NCBI GenBank assembly: GCA_028023455.1
Contig: JAQFVV010000283.1
Location: 1,073,501-1,137,500 of the forward strand
Reading direction: 5' to 3'
From: Epiperipatus broadwayi
Lineage: Eukaryota > Onychophora > Udeonychophora > Euonychophora > Peripatidae
DNA: 64,000 nucleotides
Below the pieces are notes generated by a model, which did not search any database, was not told the origin of the DNA, and was given only the letters and a program-made list of their open reading frames with translations. The position numbers were made by a program, and so were the translations under genes. Of this stretch, positions 1-11,194 are shown one piece after another (position 1 is the stretch's first letter; every line of letters starts with the position of its first letter).

Positions 1-1112
1 ATAATCCAAAATGTTTACCAAAACAATTACAACCCATCTATAGCGAACGTTGGATTTTATCAACGAAAAAAACAAGTTTGATTTAAAAGTTGTTTTAGCA
101 TAGTGAATCATATCTGAGTATTGAAAGAAATTATAGAAAGGTTTAATGAATATGAATTGCCATTATGTTTTATGAAAAGGCATTTTGGATTCTATAATCA
201 TTTCTACAGTGGCTGAAGCACTGGATTGTCAAGATATAGACAAGATATATTGAGATATTCTAATAAATATTTATCAAAATGCAACAGCGGGGATTAAATT
301 TCATAATGATATTAAAAAAAATAGCATTGTAAAGATCTACGTCAGAGCGATTCCATACCTCCAAAACTTTTTACAGCAGTTTTACAAAAAAATCTTTTGG
401 AACTAAAATGGGAAGCTAAAATAATAAAGGTAAATGAAGAAAATCATTTAGATCTTACAAATTATGTTTTTGCAAATTAGCTTCAGACTTTCAGGAAATG
501 TTGCAAGATTTAGCAGATGAAAATAAGGCTAAAATAATATCTAATAAGTTTATTTTAGAAGGAAATAATAAATATTGGTAATCGTGAATTAGAGAAAATT
601 AACAACTACAAATATCTTGGTCAGATTATTGATAAAGATAAAAACAGGTGAAATTAATCATAGAATTTAATTTGAATGAAGTGATGTTGGTAGAAATAAC
701 TAAATACTAAAAGGAAATATGCCTATGTGTTTGAAAAGCAAAATTTTAGTAGATGAGATTGAATCTGAGACTTGGTCATTTAACAAAAGAGCTTCACAAA
801 GATTACAGACCACTTGATGATGTATGGAAAGATGTATTTTGAAAATAGCAAAAAGATATCTAAAGTGAAACTATTGAGTTAGAGAACAAACAGAGATGAT
901 AATAAATTAATGAATAAAGTTTTAAATTGAATCTCAAAAAATCATAGAAGACACAAAAATAGACCATGAATGAAATGCATTTATTGAAATAAGGAATTGT
1001 GCTAGAATGATGTGGAGGAGAGAGACTAAGATCAGAAAAATTGTGTTAAACATGGACAGACCTTCATCCTGCAGTGGATTGTCAATAGTTGAAATGATGA
1101 TGATTATGGTAG
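1..1112 (+). pseudogene. Decayed RTE-type LINE, reverse transcriptase to 3' end
   Basis: The sequence follows the near-complete LINE at 36844-40104 (opposite strand) from the middle of its reverse transcriptase to its 3' end. Recognisable stretches are the segment before the catalytic block (around 85-165), the REVIERTNEYE-like coding stretch near 125-165, and the tail around 1060-1110 with CCTGCAGTGGATTG and a short GAT run. Many stops, frameshifts and small deletions make it non-coding. The left edge is cut by the window, so the copy probably extends further upstream. This is an old copy, judged by comparing nucleotides by eye with the better copy in the same window. Confidence 0.8.
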
Positions 1113-4100
1113 GCAGTATAATATTCTACATCCCTATCTAACAATTAACGAATATTATATATGTATGTACAACTTTATTTTAGTTTAGAAAATATATTAT
1201 AACTTTTAATGAATATTTTTAAAGCTGTTACAAATTATAAATATAGATCTATATACATTTTCATTCTGGTTAGGTATAGATTTTTTGTAAAGATTTGCTA
1301 TGAACATATAACCACTATTTTGATTTACAATCAATTATTACCTATTACAATTTTTAAAAAAATATTTTTTTTTTTATAAAACTTCCACTATTATTTAAAA
1401 ATAATGGACATTTTGTAAGATTGACAATGACTTCATTAAAGACATAATTATCCCAAAATAAAATGGTAACATTCATACTAAAAATGTACAGTCCAGTAGA
1501 AAATGTATTCATTATACGGTATACAATTTTATATTTTGATTATAGTATTAAAATATGATTAGTATATTTTATTTACTTTTTATCCAATGTTTTTCCAAGA
1601 CAATCAGTTCTTTTATTTATTACATATCCAAAGTATAAAAAAAATTCAGTTACTAATGATTACAATAGCAAAATGTTAATTTTATTCAGTTCAATAAGTA
1701 ATCAGAAACAAACTTGGATCACATTACCCTGGCTTGTACTGAGTAGTACTACTGTATGGAGAGTTTTGCCTTAAATACCAGGCTGTAAGAAATATATGTT
1801 AATGAAGTGACAAGTGCATCTAGGAATATTTGCAACTAATTATATTTTGTTTACTTCTTATCCTTGTTTCTTTTTTTACTATTATGTTGCGCTAAAATAA
1901 AAGATATTCCATCTATGGTCATTTGTAATATTGCCGCATTTTTAAATTATTATTCTTAGCTAGCTCAAATTGATTCTCGCTATTACAAATTTTAAAACAT
2001 TCTCGTTTTTGGTTGGCTTATAGTAATGATAATGAAATCTATCTGTAATTAGACTTACTGACGTAAGGCTCAACACAGTATTTTCTATTTCAAAACGCAG
2101 GTAATTTTTTAAAAAAGTCATAAATTGAACTAGAAACTTTTTTTCATTAGAAACAATTTATCAGTAGTTTTTTTTTTATATAATATACTTTTTATAATTT
2201 ATAAATAGGTTTTTAAAAAATAATAATAAAAATAAAAAGAATAATAATACAATTTATCGGATCTTATTTTTTTGAGTAATTAGTCTTTTTTTTTTTTTTT
2301 AGTTAAGTACAGTGTAATTTAAAAGCAGAAACTAAAAAATAAAAATCATTTCAAACGGGAAATGTTTTTTAAAAGATAAAATTGAGAAAGATTTCTTTTG
2401 TCGTTATTCATAATTTATTAGCCTAAAAAGGTACACTTTGCCAGAATAAATAAAACAATTTATTAAAAGCAATATATAAGATAGAGAACTTATTAGTCTT
2501 GATATATAATTTGTCAATTTTAAAATCGTTTTTTATTTCTACTTATGGTCGTCATCATATCCATCTTTACTTTACTTTTTATTATTATTATTAAAGTCAG
2601 AATTTCCAATATAATCGTCGTCATTCGATGCCACTTTTCTAGCCTGAAATTGAACCGGAAATCTTTTCTCACTAGAAGAGCTTATTTTTTATTATTTTAT
2701 ATATCATTTTGTCCCTATAAAAATATAATATTTTGAAGTTAATTCTACTGTCTTTAAAATTCTGTATTTTACATTAATTTCCCTTCGCTTTTATACATAA
2801 TTTTTCTGCATACGGTCAACTTGGTGTGCCTAGAAAGTGATACCCGGGAAAAGAAGGTGAAAGAAGTGTGGTTTAGTGACACAAAGATGTGATAAACAAA
2901 GAGAAAACAGTCCAGTTATTTCGAAAATGGAATATTTAAATGAATTCATTTACAGAACCTGTATTTACATAACGTGCATAATTGGATTGAAATATAAATA
3001 CAGAAGCAACAACAGATAACTTAAGAACTACGATTATGGTGCTTATCTCCAAAAGTGCAGTTCAGCTTTATGATATATAAAAAAAAACACTTTGTTTACA
3101 CATAGTATGTATGCAAATGCTTAAAATTCTATATTTTAATAAACTATTATTATTGGGTTTTTTTTAAATATCTAGAGTCACTTTCATTTTTTTTTTATAT
3201 GGAGGTAATCATTTTATTTATTTTTTTATTTATATGATTTTTTAGATGACATAATTATGCATATTTTTAAGTTTATATTTTTATATTTATTGAAGCATTC
3301 TGCATCACATCGCCCTCTATCGTGAGCATCCTCTAGCAAACAAACTTAAATATAGTCTCTCACTTAGGCCGCATTTTGCAATCATCTAACACTTGTCAAA
3401 ATAGATCAAACATCTGAATATCCAAGTTCATGTTGACAGTTCAAATACTATTCTGTTACACCACTCTTATGCGAGTTAGAGATCCGTTTCTATTTACTTT
3501 TAACATTTGAGATCAGGATGCACTGTAGAAATATTTTTGAGGTATATTTTGTTTTTGTCAATGCATTTTCCATCTCAATGCCCCTAGCCAGCCACAAGTT
3601 TGGAAAGTCATACTACCTTTCTCACTATCACCTAAATCATTGAAACATCATATAGTAATCTTATAGTAGCAAAGAAGACCATTAATGTTGTCATTCATAT
3701 ATTAATACTCAGATGAAAATAATTTGTTATATCTGTTCAATCTAGCATGCATTAAACATGGATTTAACATTGAAAATTTGTGTTACACAATATCCTGAGG
3801 AAGTGATAATCCACAATAGATTCAGAGCTAAAGCAAACTCACCATTCAATGCAACTATTTTAAATCAAAAATAAGTACCAATAATCTTTCGTTGAAAATA
3901 TAAACAAACTCTCCATGATAGAAATTATAAGAACTCGCACTGAAATATTTCTTTATGTTATAGCATCCTAAATTTAGTAATAAAAACTGTTTGTTACCAT
4001 GTTTGTTTACTTCAGCATCTTTTGCTGTAAATTAAGAATTTTTGATTTACTGGTGAGATTTTAACATTTATTAAAATTAAAACCATGCTTTTCATTTGGT

Positions 4101-4273
4101 TGCCATTTTTATATCTAGTCAAATTTTTGTTGACTTAGAAAATATAGCTTATTATTCTAAATGCATAATCTCTAAGCAAAATTTTGACCTTCATCTTCTT
4201 GTTTATCCATTTTTGGTAGTTCTGGAATAGCAATTCGTCATAAACAGGTACTATAAATAATAATATAATTGAT
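1113..4273. other. AT-rich gene-free stretch
   Basis: Long A and T runs throughout and no ORF with recognisable content; the 63-codon frame at 2545-2736 is low-complexity, Ile- and Phe-rich, and I do not believe it. The part near 3300-3480 is slightly less AT-rich but matches nothing else I can see in the window. Confidence 0.6.
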
Positions 4274-4412
4274 AAAGATTGACAACTACAAATATTTTAA
4301 TCTGGTTATTAATGCAAATATACAAACTTAACCATAGGCTTAAACCAGGATTGAATGCTTTTGGTAAAAATAACTTTAAACTAAAAGGAAATATTGGAAA
4401 AGGAACATATTT
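4274..4412 (+). pseudogene. Short RTE-type LINE fragment
   Basis: About 140 bp matches the region between the reverse transcriptase and the C-terminal domain of the window's RTE LINE. It includes the equivalent of AACTACAAATATCTTGGTCA, then the AATCATAGAATTAAACTTGG-like and GCTTTTGGTAGAAATAAC-like stretches and AAAGGAAATAT. It is isolated from any other LINE sequence and has no coding value. Confidence 0.65.
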
Positions 4413-5579
4413 AATGTGTGTGTGTATATATTGTAACCTGACCACCATACAACCCCTTTATTACCTCGGTTGTAACAATTTCCTGATGAGCATGTAGCAG
4501 GAAGGAACTATCAATTGGCATTATCCAATGCAGATGTTAACCCCCCCCTACAACAATATTTCCTGCTCATCAGAGGATGTAGCACTATAGAGGCTGGAAG
4601 CATCTAGACATTTCTATGTTTGGTTTTTCAAATGGTGCCACTAGAGTTCCATCTCACTACAATCTGACTTATTTAAGTCTAGTTATACCAGACATAGGTC
4701 AGGAGGCATGAGATTCTTGTGAACAAGTGCACTGGATGATGAGTGATGCAATAACAAAAAAAAATAGAATTGAACAACTGGATAACTAAAATTAATTTTA
4801 AGTAACAATAATTTTATTTAATAACAGGTTTAAATAAATGTCCATCAAACAAAGTATTTCATTGACAGTCCATTGTTTTCCTTCAGCCTACTTCCAATAA
4901 CATTTTTATATGACTTAAAGAATGTAGTTTGTTGAGAGTATAATAAAGTCCTTCTTTCAATTGTTCTTTACAGTTTACATCTTTAATCATTTAGTTAATC
5001 CACAGAGAGGAGTGTGATATATTAAGACAACAGAGAGAATAATGAAGACAACTGATAGCATTTAATTCAGAGTTTCACTTAATTCCACAAATATTTATTT
5101 ACAGTCCATTGTGTATCTTAGTATACATCCAGTAATAGGGCAGTCTGAATTAAAGAATGCAAGTTCTTTAATAATTTACGTTTTATGTCTAATTCAGAGT
5201 TCCAGTTAACTTTAAGTTAGTTAAAGCATAATACATATATTTTTATTCATGGTTATCCAAATCCAGGTTTGAATCCATGCTATATGCACATCCTAGGTTC
5301 ATTGGTTTGGTATTCTTATTTCTCAATTCGTATGTATATAACCTGTTTGACTTGGTTCACAATATAATATAAATCTACTAAATACATTCATTTTGTATGT
5401 ATATTTTCATTTTGATATTTTCTAATTTTATCTAAATTATAAATACGTTATTATAATTTAATTAATTATAGCTATGTGTAATATTTATATACAATCAATA
5501 TGTAGGTAATCATTTGTAATTTTTATTTAGTTATTCTTAATTCAAATGTATCTGCAGATGAGAAGTCAATCCTGATTAA
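4413..5579. other. Gene-free stretch with a possible old repeat
   Basis: 4440-4750 is more GC-rich than its surroundings and contains two oppositely oriented CTGATGAGCA-like motifs (near 4482 and 4566). The second resembles a motif at 29335-29350. It may be a worn repeat, but no boundaries are visible. The rest is AT-rich with nothing recognised. Confidence 0.4.
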
Positions 5580-5967
5580 AAATGCCTTTTGATTATAGAT
5601 ATCTTTAATATTTACACTTTATCATTAACGAAACGTATTTCACATAATTCATTTTAAGACAGATATTTGTTTTGTTTTTTATTTTTATAAACACATATAG
5701 GTATTGAATAAAATATCTTTTGATTATTGACATTTTAGACATCTAGCATTTACAATTTATTATTAATAAATGTATTTTCACATAATTCATTTTAAGAAAG
5801 ATTTTGTTTGGGTTTTTATTTTTATAAACACGTATAAATATTGAATAAAATGCCTTTTGATTATAGATATTTTTAATATTTATCATTAATAAAATGTATT
5901 TTCACATAATTCATTTTGAGAAAGATGTTTTCTTTGTTCTTTTATAAACACATATAAGTATTGTATA
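5580..5967. repeat. Tandem repeat, 3 units of about 130 bp
   Basis: Three consecutive units begin near 5580, 5710 and 5847. Each starts with a TGCCTTTTGATTATAGATAT-like segment, followed by a TTTATCATTAATAAAATG-like segment, TTCACATAATTCATTTT and TTTATAAACACATATA. The units have diverged by substitutions and small indels. This is a local duplication with no coding content. Confidence 0.85.
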
Positions 5968-7225
5968 TTCTTATAAAATTGTTACCTTCATTTTTTTTTA
6001 TCCAGTCTGTTCCATCAAAAGGGGCGTTTCATTTACTCTGAATGGCAATATTCACTATCACGATGATTATCCAGGCAAATCTTGGAGAATCATGGCTTGA
6101 TGAAAAGAGAAAGCTGTTAAGGGTTAGCCTTCCATCATTGTGATATCCTTAATAATATGTTCCTTTTCCATTATTACCAGTGGCTATAATTACTGTATTC
6201 CTAGGTTCCTTAAAATCAGGTATCAATTTAATAGTGAAGCAACACTTGGATGAAACTTTTAATATTTTAACTCTTCACTTTTCCTACTTTTTAAACATTT
6301 TTTTAAAAATCTCTTTCAAAATCTATTCAAAGTCTCTTTTCTTTAAAAATCCAATCTAATCTTCCCTGAACTTCCAACTTGACTAATTATATTCTGATCT
6401 CCAGATTGATTATGCAGATCAGCCCACTGTATTTTATTCGTTGCACCGCTTTCATTTAAGCCCGAGTGCTCTTTTCTCTTCCCAAGGATTGGACAATATT
6501 TTTCGCGTGACAGATAATGAACTAGGAGGATTAATTCATGTTTTCCAATTTATTAAGACTGCCTCAAGCTATTATCACACTTTATTCGAAAACATCATTC
6601 CAAAAATTAAAAATGTAATCTTTTTAATAAATACCAGCTTTTATTTACATTGTAATTTAAAATTATAAAATCAATAATGATTTTCTTTTAACTATAAACT
6701 TTTGCTTTATTTCTTTTTTAATTTGATCAAATCATGCTAGTCTTTTTTAACCCTTAAACCGCTAATTTTATCATTGGTTGTATCAGATAAAAATCAAATC
6801 TTTTAATTGGCCAACTCACAAACTGAAGACAAAGCCTATTGTTAAAACATATTCGCCTATAATATTAAATTCAACTCAGATACGTTTATAAAAAGTATAT
6901 AATTAATTTTTAAGGTTGTGAAGACAACGAAAGTTCTTTCAAAAATAAATTGCTATTTATTTATTCTAAGATATTGAATATCGGCAACATAAAAGTTATA
7001 ATGTAAACAAAAAGATCGACTTTTATGTTATAGAAAAGTAAATATTTCTTTTTATTACAACTTCAATATTTGTACTAAAATCTTCAATATTTTTCGAAAA
7101 TAATTTTGTTTTTTTATTATTCTCTCTGAAAATTATGTTTAATTTCCATAAATATTATTTAATAATAATTTAAATCGTATTCGAAATGAAAATCTCAGCG
7201 TTTTTCTTTATTTTCTTTGATCAGG
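5968..7225. other. Gene-free AT-rich stretch
   Basis: Contains a 75-codon frame at 6441-6668 with no recognisable motif, composition like noncoding DNA and no splice or start context I can defend. No repeat family is recognised here. Confidence 0.5.
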
Positions 7226-7482
7226 CAGTTTCTTTGTTCTTTCCAGCCAATCAGAATGTCTTTTTCGGCTGAGAGCATGCTAAGAACCAATCACAAATAA
7301 TGTTCCTTCTTTGTTTAGGTTTAAATGCGTTTTTTTCTATTTTTTACTTCTAAAATAAATCGGAAGATGTCACCATCGTACAGAACTTTTAAAAACGAAT
7401 TCAATACGTATTTAACGAATTTTATCATATGAAAACGAACTGAGTTAGAGTGATTTCAGATGTCGACGAGGAGCCTCGTCGA
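7226..7482. promoter_or_regulatory. Possible promoter-like patch with two CCAAT boxes and a GC-rich hairpin
   Basis: Two CCAATCA motifs (near 7249 and 7290) lie about 40 bp apart in a patch that is less AT-rich than its surroundings. A strong hairpin with a 9-bp stem (TCGACGAGG / CCTCGTCGA) follows at 7463-7482. Paired CCAAT boxes occur in many animal promoters, including histone genes. No ORF follows downstream, so this may equally be an orphan promoter inside a repeat or chance. Confidence 0.2.
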
Positions 7483-7733
7483 GCGCGGGAAAAGGGTTAA
7501 ATGGGGGGGGGGGGTCTTTTGAATATATATATACATGTGGAACAGTATATCTGTTTCAATATATATATATATATAAATACAAAATACAATACCCATTATA
7601 AAATATATATATATAAGAAAAAACAAAAATTAACAGTAAATACAATATTATAGTCTATATTATTTTGTAGCACTTTTGATTACATGGTAATTCTCATCAG
7701 CTTTAACTGAATTTCAAATTTTTAAACTTAATG

Positions 7734-7859
7734 TTATGTATATTTCCATAAGCTGTGTATGCTCGTATTTGCAATTTGCCTATTAATAACATCATCCTTA
7801 TATTTATCAATTAATATTGCCTCTTTAATTTTTCTCTTTTTATGATTTCTTTCTTCCAT
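7734..7859 (-). pseudogene. Penelope-like polyprotein C-terminal fragment, left arm
   Basis: A 41-codon open frame ending in a stop carries a basic stretch HKKRKIKEAILIDKY, then VINRQIA and IHSLWKY. The layout (basic KRKxKEA, conserved I/L-D-x-Y, then IHxxWK near the stop) matches the C-terminal end of the GIY-YIG endonuclease region of Penelope-like elements. It also aligns with the independent fragment at 42397-42580 (RRKFKEA ... IHNVWKP). It is only the tail; the reverse transcriptase and GIY-YIG catalytic residues are absent. It mirrors 7923-8048. Confidence 0.6.
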
Positions 7860-7922
7860 TATTATTTTTAAAAATATTAATGGAAGAAATAAATCATAAA
7901 AAGAGGAAAATTAAAAATATTA

Positions 7923-8048
7923 ATGGAAGAAAGAAATCATAAAAAGAGGAAAATTAAAGAGGCAATATTAATTGATAAATATAAGAATGATGTTATTAAT
8001 AGGCAAATTGCAATTGTGGCCATACACAGCTTATGGAAATATACATAA
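7923..8048 (+). pseudogene. Penelope-like polyprotein C-terminal fragment, right arm
   Basis: A 41-codon frame starts at an ATG and ends with TAA. It is near-identical to the tail encoded in the opposite arm (differences near NDV/DDV and AIVAI/ANTSI). Both arms keep the frame open despite substitutions. That could be recent duplication, arm-to-arm gene conversion, or chance over a short length. No catalytic domain is present, so it cannot act as an enzyme by itself. Confidence 0.6.
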
Positions 8049-8194
8049 CATTAAGTTTAAAAATTTGAAATTAAGTTAAAGCTGACGAGGATTACCATGT
8101 AATCAAAAGCGCTATAAAATAATTTAGTCTATAATATTGCATTTACCATTAATTTTTGTTTTTTCTTTTGTATATATATATATAATTTTTACTT

Positions 8195-8565
8195 ATAATA
8201 TTCAGATTAGGATGTGGAACACAAGAGCAATATAAATACAGACAACTTGATGAAGAATTGAGAAATTATATTAAGAGTAATAAGAGAAGATCAAAATAAA
8301 ATTTATGTGAGAAATCAAACATGTATTTCTGTCATAATTGAAATATTTGAGTGACAGAAATGAAAATGTGCTGCACATATTGCTAGAAGAGATTTAATAG
8401 ATGGATAGTTAAAGTTCTAAATTTGATGCCTAGAGATAGTTATCTAGGAAATGACCACAATGTAAAATGGATGGATGAAATAATATGATGTGGTGAATAA
8501 AGGCTAGGAATGTAGACACTAAATTAAATTTGGAATGATTTTCATCCTGCAGCGAATTAATGGAG
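8195..8565 (+). pseudogene. Decayed RTE-type LINE 3' fragment
   Basis: Matches the last few hundred bases of the RTE LINE: AGTAATAAGAGAAGATC-like, then CACATATTGCTAGAAGAGAT, ATGGATGGATGAAATAA and TTCATCCTGCAGCG near 8540. The tail is truncated before the usual GAT run. Multiple stops and indels. Confidence 0.75.
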
Positions 8566-8999
8566 ATTTTATTTTTTTCAAATGTGAGAAATGAAAATGA
8601 TTTTGTAGTTACCAATAAGTAACCTTCAAGTGTTAATCTAAAACTACTATTTAAAAAAATGTAATATTTTGTTTTGATTTTTAAAATAAGCTTGATAAAT
8701 CGATGAAAAATTTAATAATTACTTTTGTGCCTGATTTGACTCAATCAGCATAGCATAATAAATCGCAGAACATTTTGTATTGCCCAATTGAAAACATGGC
8801 AAAATAAACACGTAACCATAAGTGATTTCATTAACAAGCTTTTAGGAAAAATAATGTCTGTATGCCCAAGTGAACAAAAAAATAATGAACTTGAAAGTTT
8901 ATACACGAATTTTTCAGTGACAAATTTTCAATTTTTAATGTGAAATATGAATTTTTTTCTAGAGTACAGGCTTTTTCATACCTGCACTTATATAAGTAA
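8566..8999. other. Gene-free stretch next to ribozyme element
   Basis: Nothing coding. An imperfect hairpin lies at about 8962-8988, with arms built from AGTACAGGC and GCAGGTATG-like segments around a TTTTTCAT loop. The same block reappears at 9517-9543, so it belongs to the tail of the neighbouring hammerhead-bearing repeat. Confidence 0.45.
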
Positions 9000-9104
9000 T
9001 ATATAGAGGGTTTGAATTCAGACATTCACATGCCCCTCAACCATCCATGCTATCTTATACTGATAATACACTTGATCACACACATGTTGAAAAGATAAAT
9101 TATT

Positions 9105-9150
9105 ACCAATATACATATTTCATGCTAAATCAGCACTCATCAGTTGGTCC
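9105..9150 (-). ncRNA. Type I hammerhead ribozyme motif, all core bases conserved
   Basis: On the minus strand the order is: ACCAA (stem I, 9148-9144), CTGATGA (9143-9137), a hairpin with a TGCT/AGCA stem (stem II), GAAA (9121-9118), T-ATGT-A (a one-pair stem III closed by A15.1-U16.1), the cleavage nucleotide A at 9110, then TTGGT (9109-9105), which pairs all five bases of stem I. Every catalytic-core nucleotide known for the family is present. A minimal stem III is typical of animal retrozyme and Penelope-associated hammerheads. Activity is an inference. Confidence 0.75.
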
Positions 9151-9180
9151 AGATTATCATATATATATATATACAATCAA

Positions 9181-9210
9181 AGCTCTGCTTATCTTAAGAT
9201 AAGCAGAGCT
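9181..9210. repeat. Perfect 30-bp palindrome at a duplication junction
   Basis: AGCTCTGCTTATCTT is followed immediately by its exact complement. It sits at the join of the 73-bp duplicated segment, so it probably formed during that duplication by template switching or fold-back synthesis. Confidence 0.85.
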
Positions 9211-9529
9211 CATCAGTTGGTCCAGATTATCATATATATATATATACAATCAAAGCTCTGCTTATCTTAAGATAGCCTATCTTCATACTTTAATAGACAG
9301 ACTTCAAACCACTCCATCTCACAACTCTCCAGCCATCCATTTCATTGAAAAATCTGATGATGGAATGCTCAAAGCCCACCTTAGTGCCAACCTTTACCCA
9401 TGTTGACCACAAGTCATTCTGACCCCTCATGTACAGGACATAAACCAATTACTTACATATAGGAGGGATGGGCAGACCTTAAAGCACTTTATTTTGAAAT
9501 ATGATTTTTTTTTTACAGTACAGACTTTT

Positions 9530-9655
9530 TCATGTCTGCACTTATATATGTAATATATAGGGGTTTGAACCCTGACTTTCACAAGACCCTCAACCATCCA
9601 TGCTATCTCATACTGCTGATATACTTGATCACACACATGTGTTAAAATTATAATT
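9530..9655 (-). mobile_element. Partial hammerhead-bearing SINE-like element (3' half)
   Basis: Minus-strand match to the 3' half of the 9.0-kb copy: ACACATGTGTGTGATCAAGT, a segment with CATGGATGGTTGAGGGTC, a B-box-like GGGTTCAAACCCC and the ATATATTACATATATAAGTG tail. The ribozyme half is missing, and the AT-rich ends hide the target-site duplication. Confidence 0.65.
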
Positions 9656-10468
9656 ACAATTTTTTTCAAAACAATTTCTTGAGCAGTTAATTCGATAATC
9701 TTAGTTTTGAAAAATCTTGCTAAGAAAATATCAATTAATCCATTTTCAGAATAACTAATTATTAACCATCAGTAATTTGAAAGTGATTTTAATGCAATAT
9801 GTACCGTTTCCCGGTTGCTGTAGGACCTTCCTGTAAGTGTGGCTAGTATTAGGAAAAAATTTCTAACGAAATAAAGATCTTGCAATGCACGGGAAGAGGG
9901 GGGGGGGTCTTTTGCAGTTGCGTCATTGATTGTAATTAAAAACAAATTAACATTTTCTATTGGAATCATGAATGATTATATTTTTATTAATTAAACATTA
10001 ATTTACTAAATATTTTTGTTCTACATGTATATCTACAAAAAAAAATATTTATTTTTTTGTGCTCGAATATATATATAAAACAGTCTGATTAAATTAAAAC
10101 AATGTACAGTAAAAGAATGCACGCGTCCCATATGGTTTGACATCTAAAATCAATTCATTTAACTATACGCTTTTGAAAGAATGTTATAGCCCGAAGTTCA
10201 GTTGTCATTTCTATTATTTCCAGTTGTTTTTGATAACTATAATCTTCAGTAGATTAAAAAGCAAAAAGTTAGTTTTTTTTAAATAAATGTATTAAATAAC
10301 CTCCACGCCACCACACATTTTTTTGAAAACATGAATAAAGATACAATAAAAGACAAAGAAATGTCTCCCAAGATGCCTTCCGTGCTGAACCAGCACTTAT
10401 CAGTTTACACGCGTCACTTCCGCTCATATATATCTCTATCAATGTGCAGTATTTGTCAATAGTAAATG
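9656..10468. other. Gene-free stretch with a G-tract
   Basis: No credible ORF; the frames at 9769-9969 and 10269-10526 have no motif. A run of about nine G lies near 9898-9907. Nothing else stands out. Confidence 0.45.
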
Positions 10469-10690
10469 TTACATTTTGATTTGCAAGTATCAAACTTATC
10501 CCACCCACTACTTTGACAAAGTTCACTCTAGATAAATACTGTAATGATTATCGCTAATCATTTACTAAACCAGAGATTATCTCTAGCCCATATGTAAAGT
10601 TTATACAACTTTAAACTCCCCTCTAGATAAATCTAGTACGTCTGGGCTAGAGATAATCGCTAGTTTAATACACGATTAATGACAGTTACT
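10469..10690. repeat. Repeat of a family also at 44.6 and 45.0 kb, ending in an inverted repeat
   Basis: TTGATTTGCAAGT, TTTGACAA and TAATGATTATCGCTAATCAT recur with changes at 44593-44730 and 44975-45100. Here the second half is palindromic: AGAGATTATCTCTAGCCCA near 10571 is mirrored by TGGGCTAGAGATAATC near 10644. A noncoding foldback-type repeat is the simplest reading. Confidence 0.6.
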
Positions 10691-10904
10691 ATTGTAGTTT
10701 TTTTAAATATATGTCATACTTTTTTATTATTATAATGTAGAGAAAACTGAATAATTCAAATTAAAAAAAATTATTTTTAAAAAATGAAATGAATATGTAT
10801 TTACATATTAGCAGGTTATTATTTATACAATTAATTTAATTAATTAGGATGAAGTTGATTTAATAAATCAAATTAAAATTTTAAAGTGTTTGCTCATGCT
10901 GAAA

Positions 10905-11145
10905 TTATGAATACTAAAAGAGCAATACAGAAACAGTAGTCCATAATGCAAAATAAAAAAAGATACATGATAGAATTACTTAAGAGATGTCAAAAATGAA
11001 ATACTAGATGGGTTTACAGAGTCACTGATATTATTGAATGGATTAAGAGATTAAAGTGGAGTTATCTGTACAGTTAATAGAAGGCATGGCAATAGAAAAT
11101 TGATTGACGTTTTAAACTGGATCATAGGAAATTGTGACTTTACAA
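10905..11145 (+). pseudogene. Decayed RTE-type LINE C-terminal fragment
   Basis: Matches the C-terminal part of the LINE: AAAAGAGCAATACAGA, the TTATTGAA...ATTAAGAGATTAAAGTGGAG segment, then AGAAAATTGATTGACGTTTT and AACTGGAT. It is truncated before the LINE 3' tail. No open frame survives. Confidence 0.7.
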
Positions 11146-11194
11146 ATCACGAGTGAGACTGATGAATTAGATCAGTACATTTTCTATAATAATG

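Larger units (their letters stand above)
7614..8172. mobile_element. Head-to-head Penelope-like element remnant (large inverted repeat)
   Basis: Two arms of about 250 bp form an imperfect palindrome: the left arm starts AAGAAAAAACAAAAATTAAC and the right arm ends with its complement near 8172, both bounded by TA-dinucleotide runs. Each arm encodes the same 41-residue C-terminal tail of a Penelope-type polyprotein (7734-7859 on minus, 7923-8048 on plus). The centre carries a short extra duplication (7886-7960) of the first part of that frame. Each arm also holds a CTGATGAG-type motif followed by a 5-bp hairpin and AAAA, reminiscent of a hammerhead core with G12 lost. Penelope-like elements are known for inverted or tandem terminal repeats carrying hammerheads, which fits. 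Confidence 0.7.
9000..9365 (-). mobile_element. Hammerhead-bearing SINE-like element, copy with internal duplication
   Basis: Read on the minus strand this copy has a leader (CAATGAAATGGATGGCTG, GTTTGAAGTCTG), a hammerhead core, a middle ending in a tRNA B-box-like segment near 9013, and the TATATTACTTATATAAGTGC tail. It matches copies at 27035-27345 and 46007-46341 and partial ones at 9530-9655 and 11195-11370. A segment of about 73 bp, including the start of the ribozyme, is duplicated at 9136-9208 and 9209-9281. Between the duplicates, 9181-9210 is a perfect 30-bp palindrome. It is shorter than any autonomous retroelement and has no ORF, so it must depend on another element for mobility. 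Confidence 0.75.

Noticed and set aside
4482-4575. CTGATGAGCA motifs as hammerhead cores
   Set aside because: No proper stem II and no GAAA at the right distance; similar motifs at 28.5 and 29.3 kb fail for the same reason.
7690-7725. Full hammerhead in the Penelope-like palindrome
   Set aside because: CTGATGAG and a hairpin are present but GAAA reads AAAA in both arms and stem I does not pair, so it is not listed as a ribozyme.
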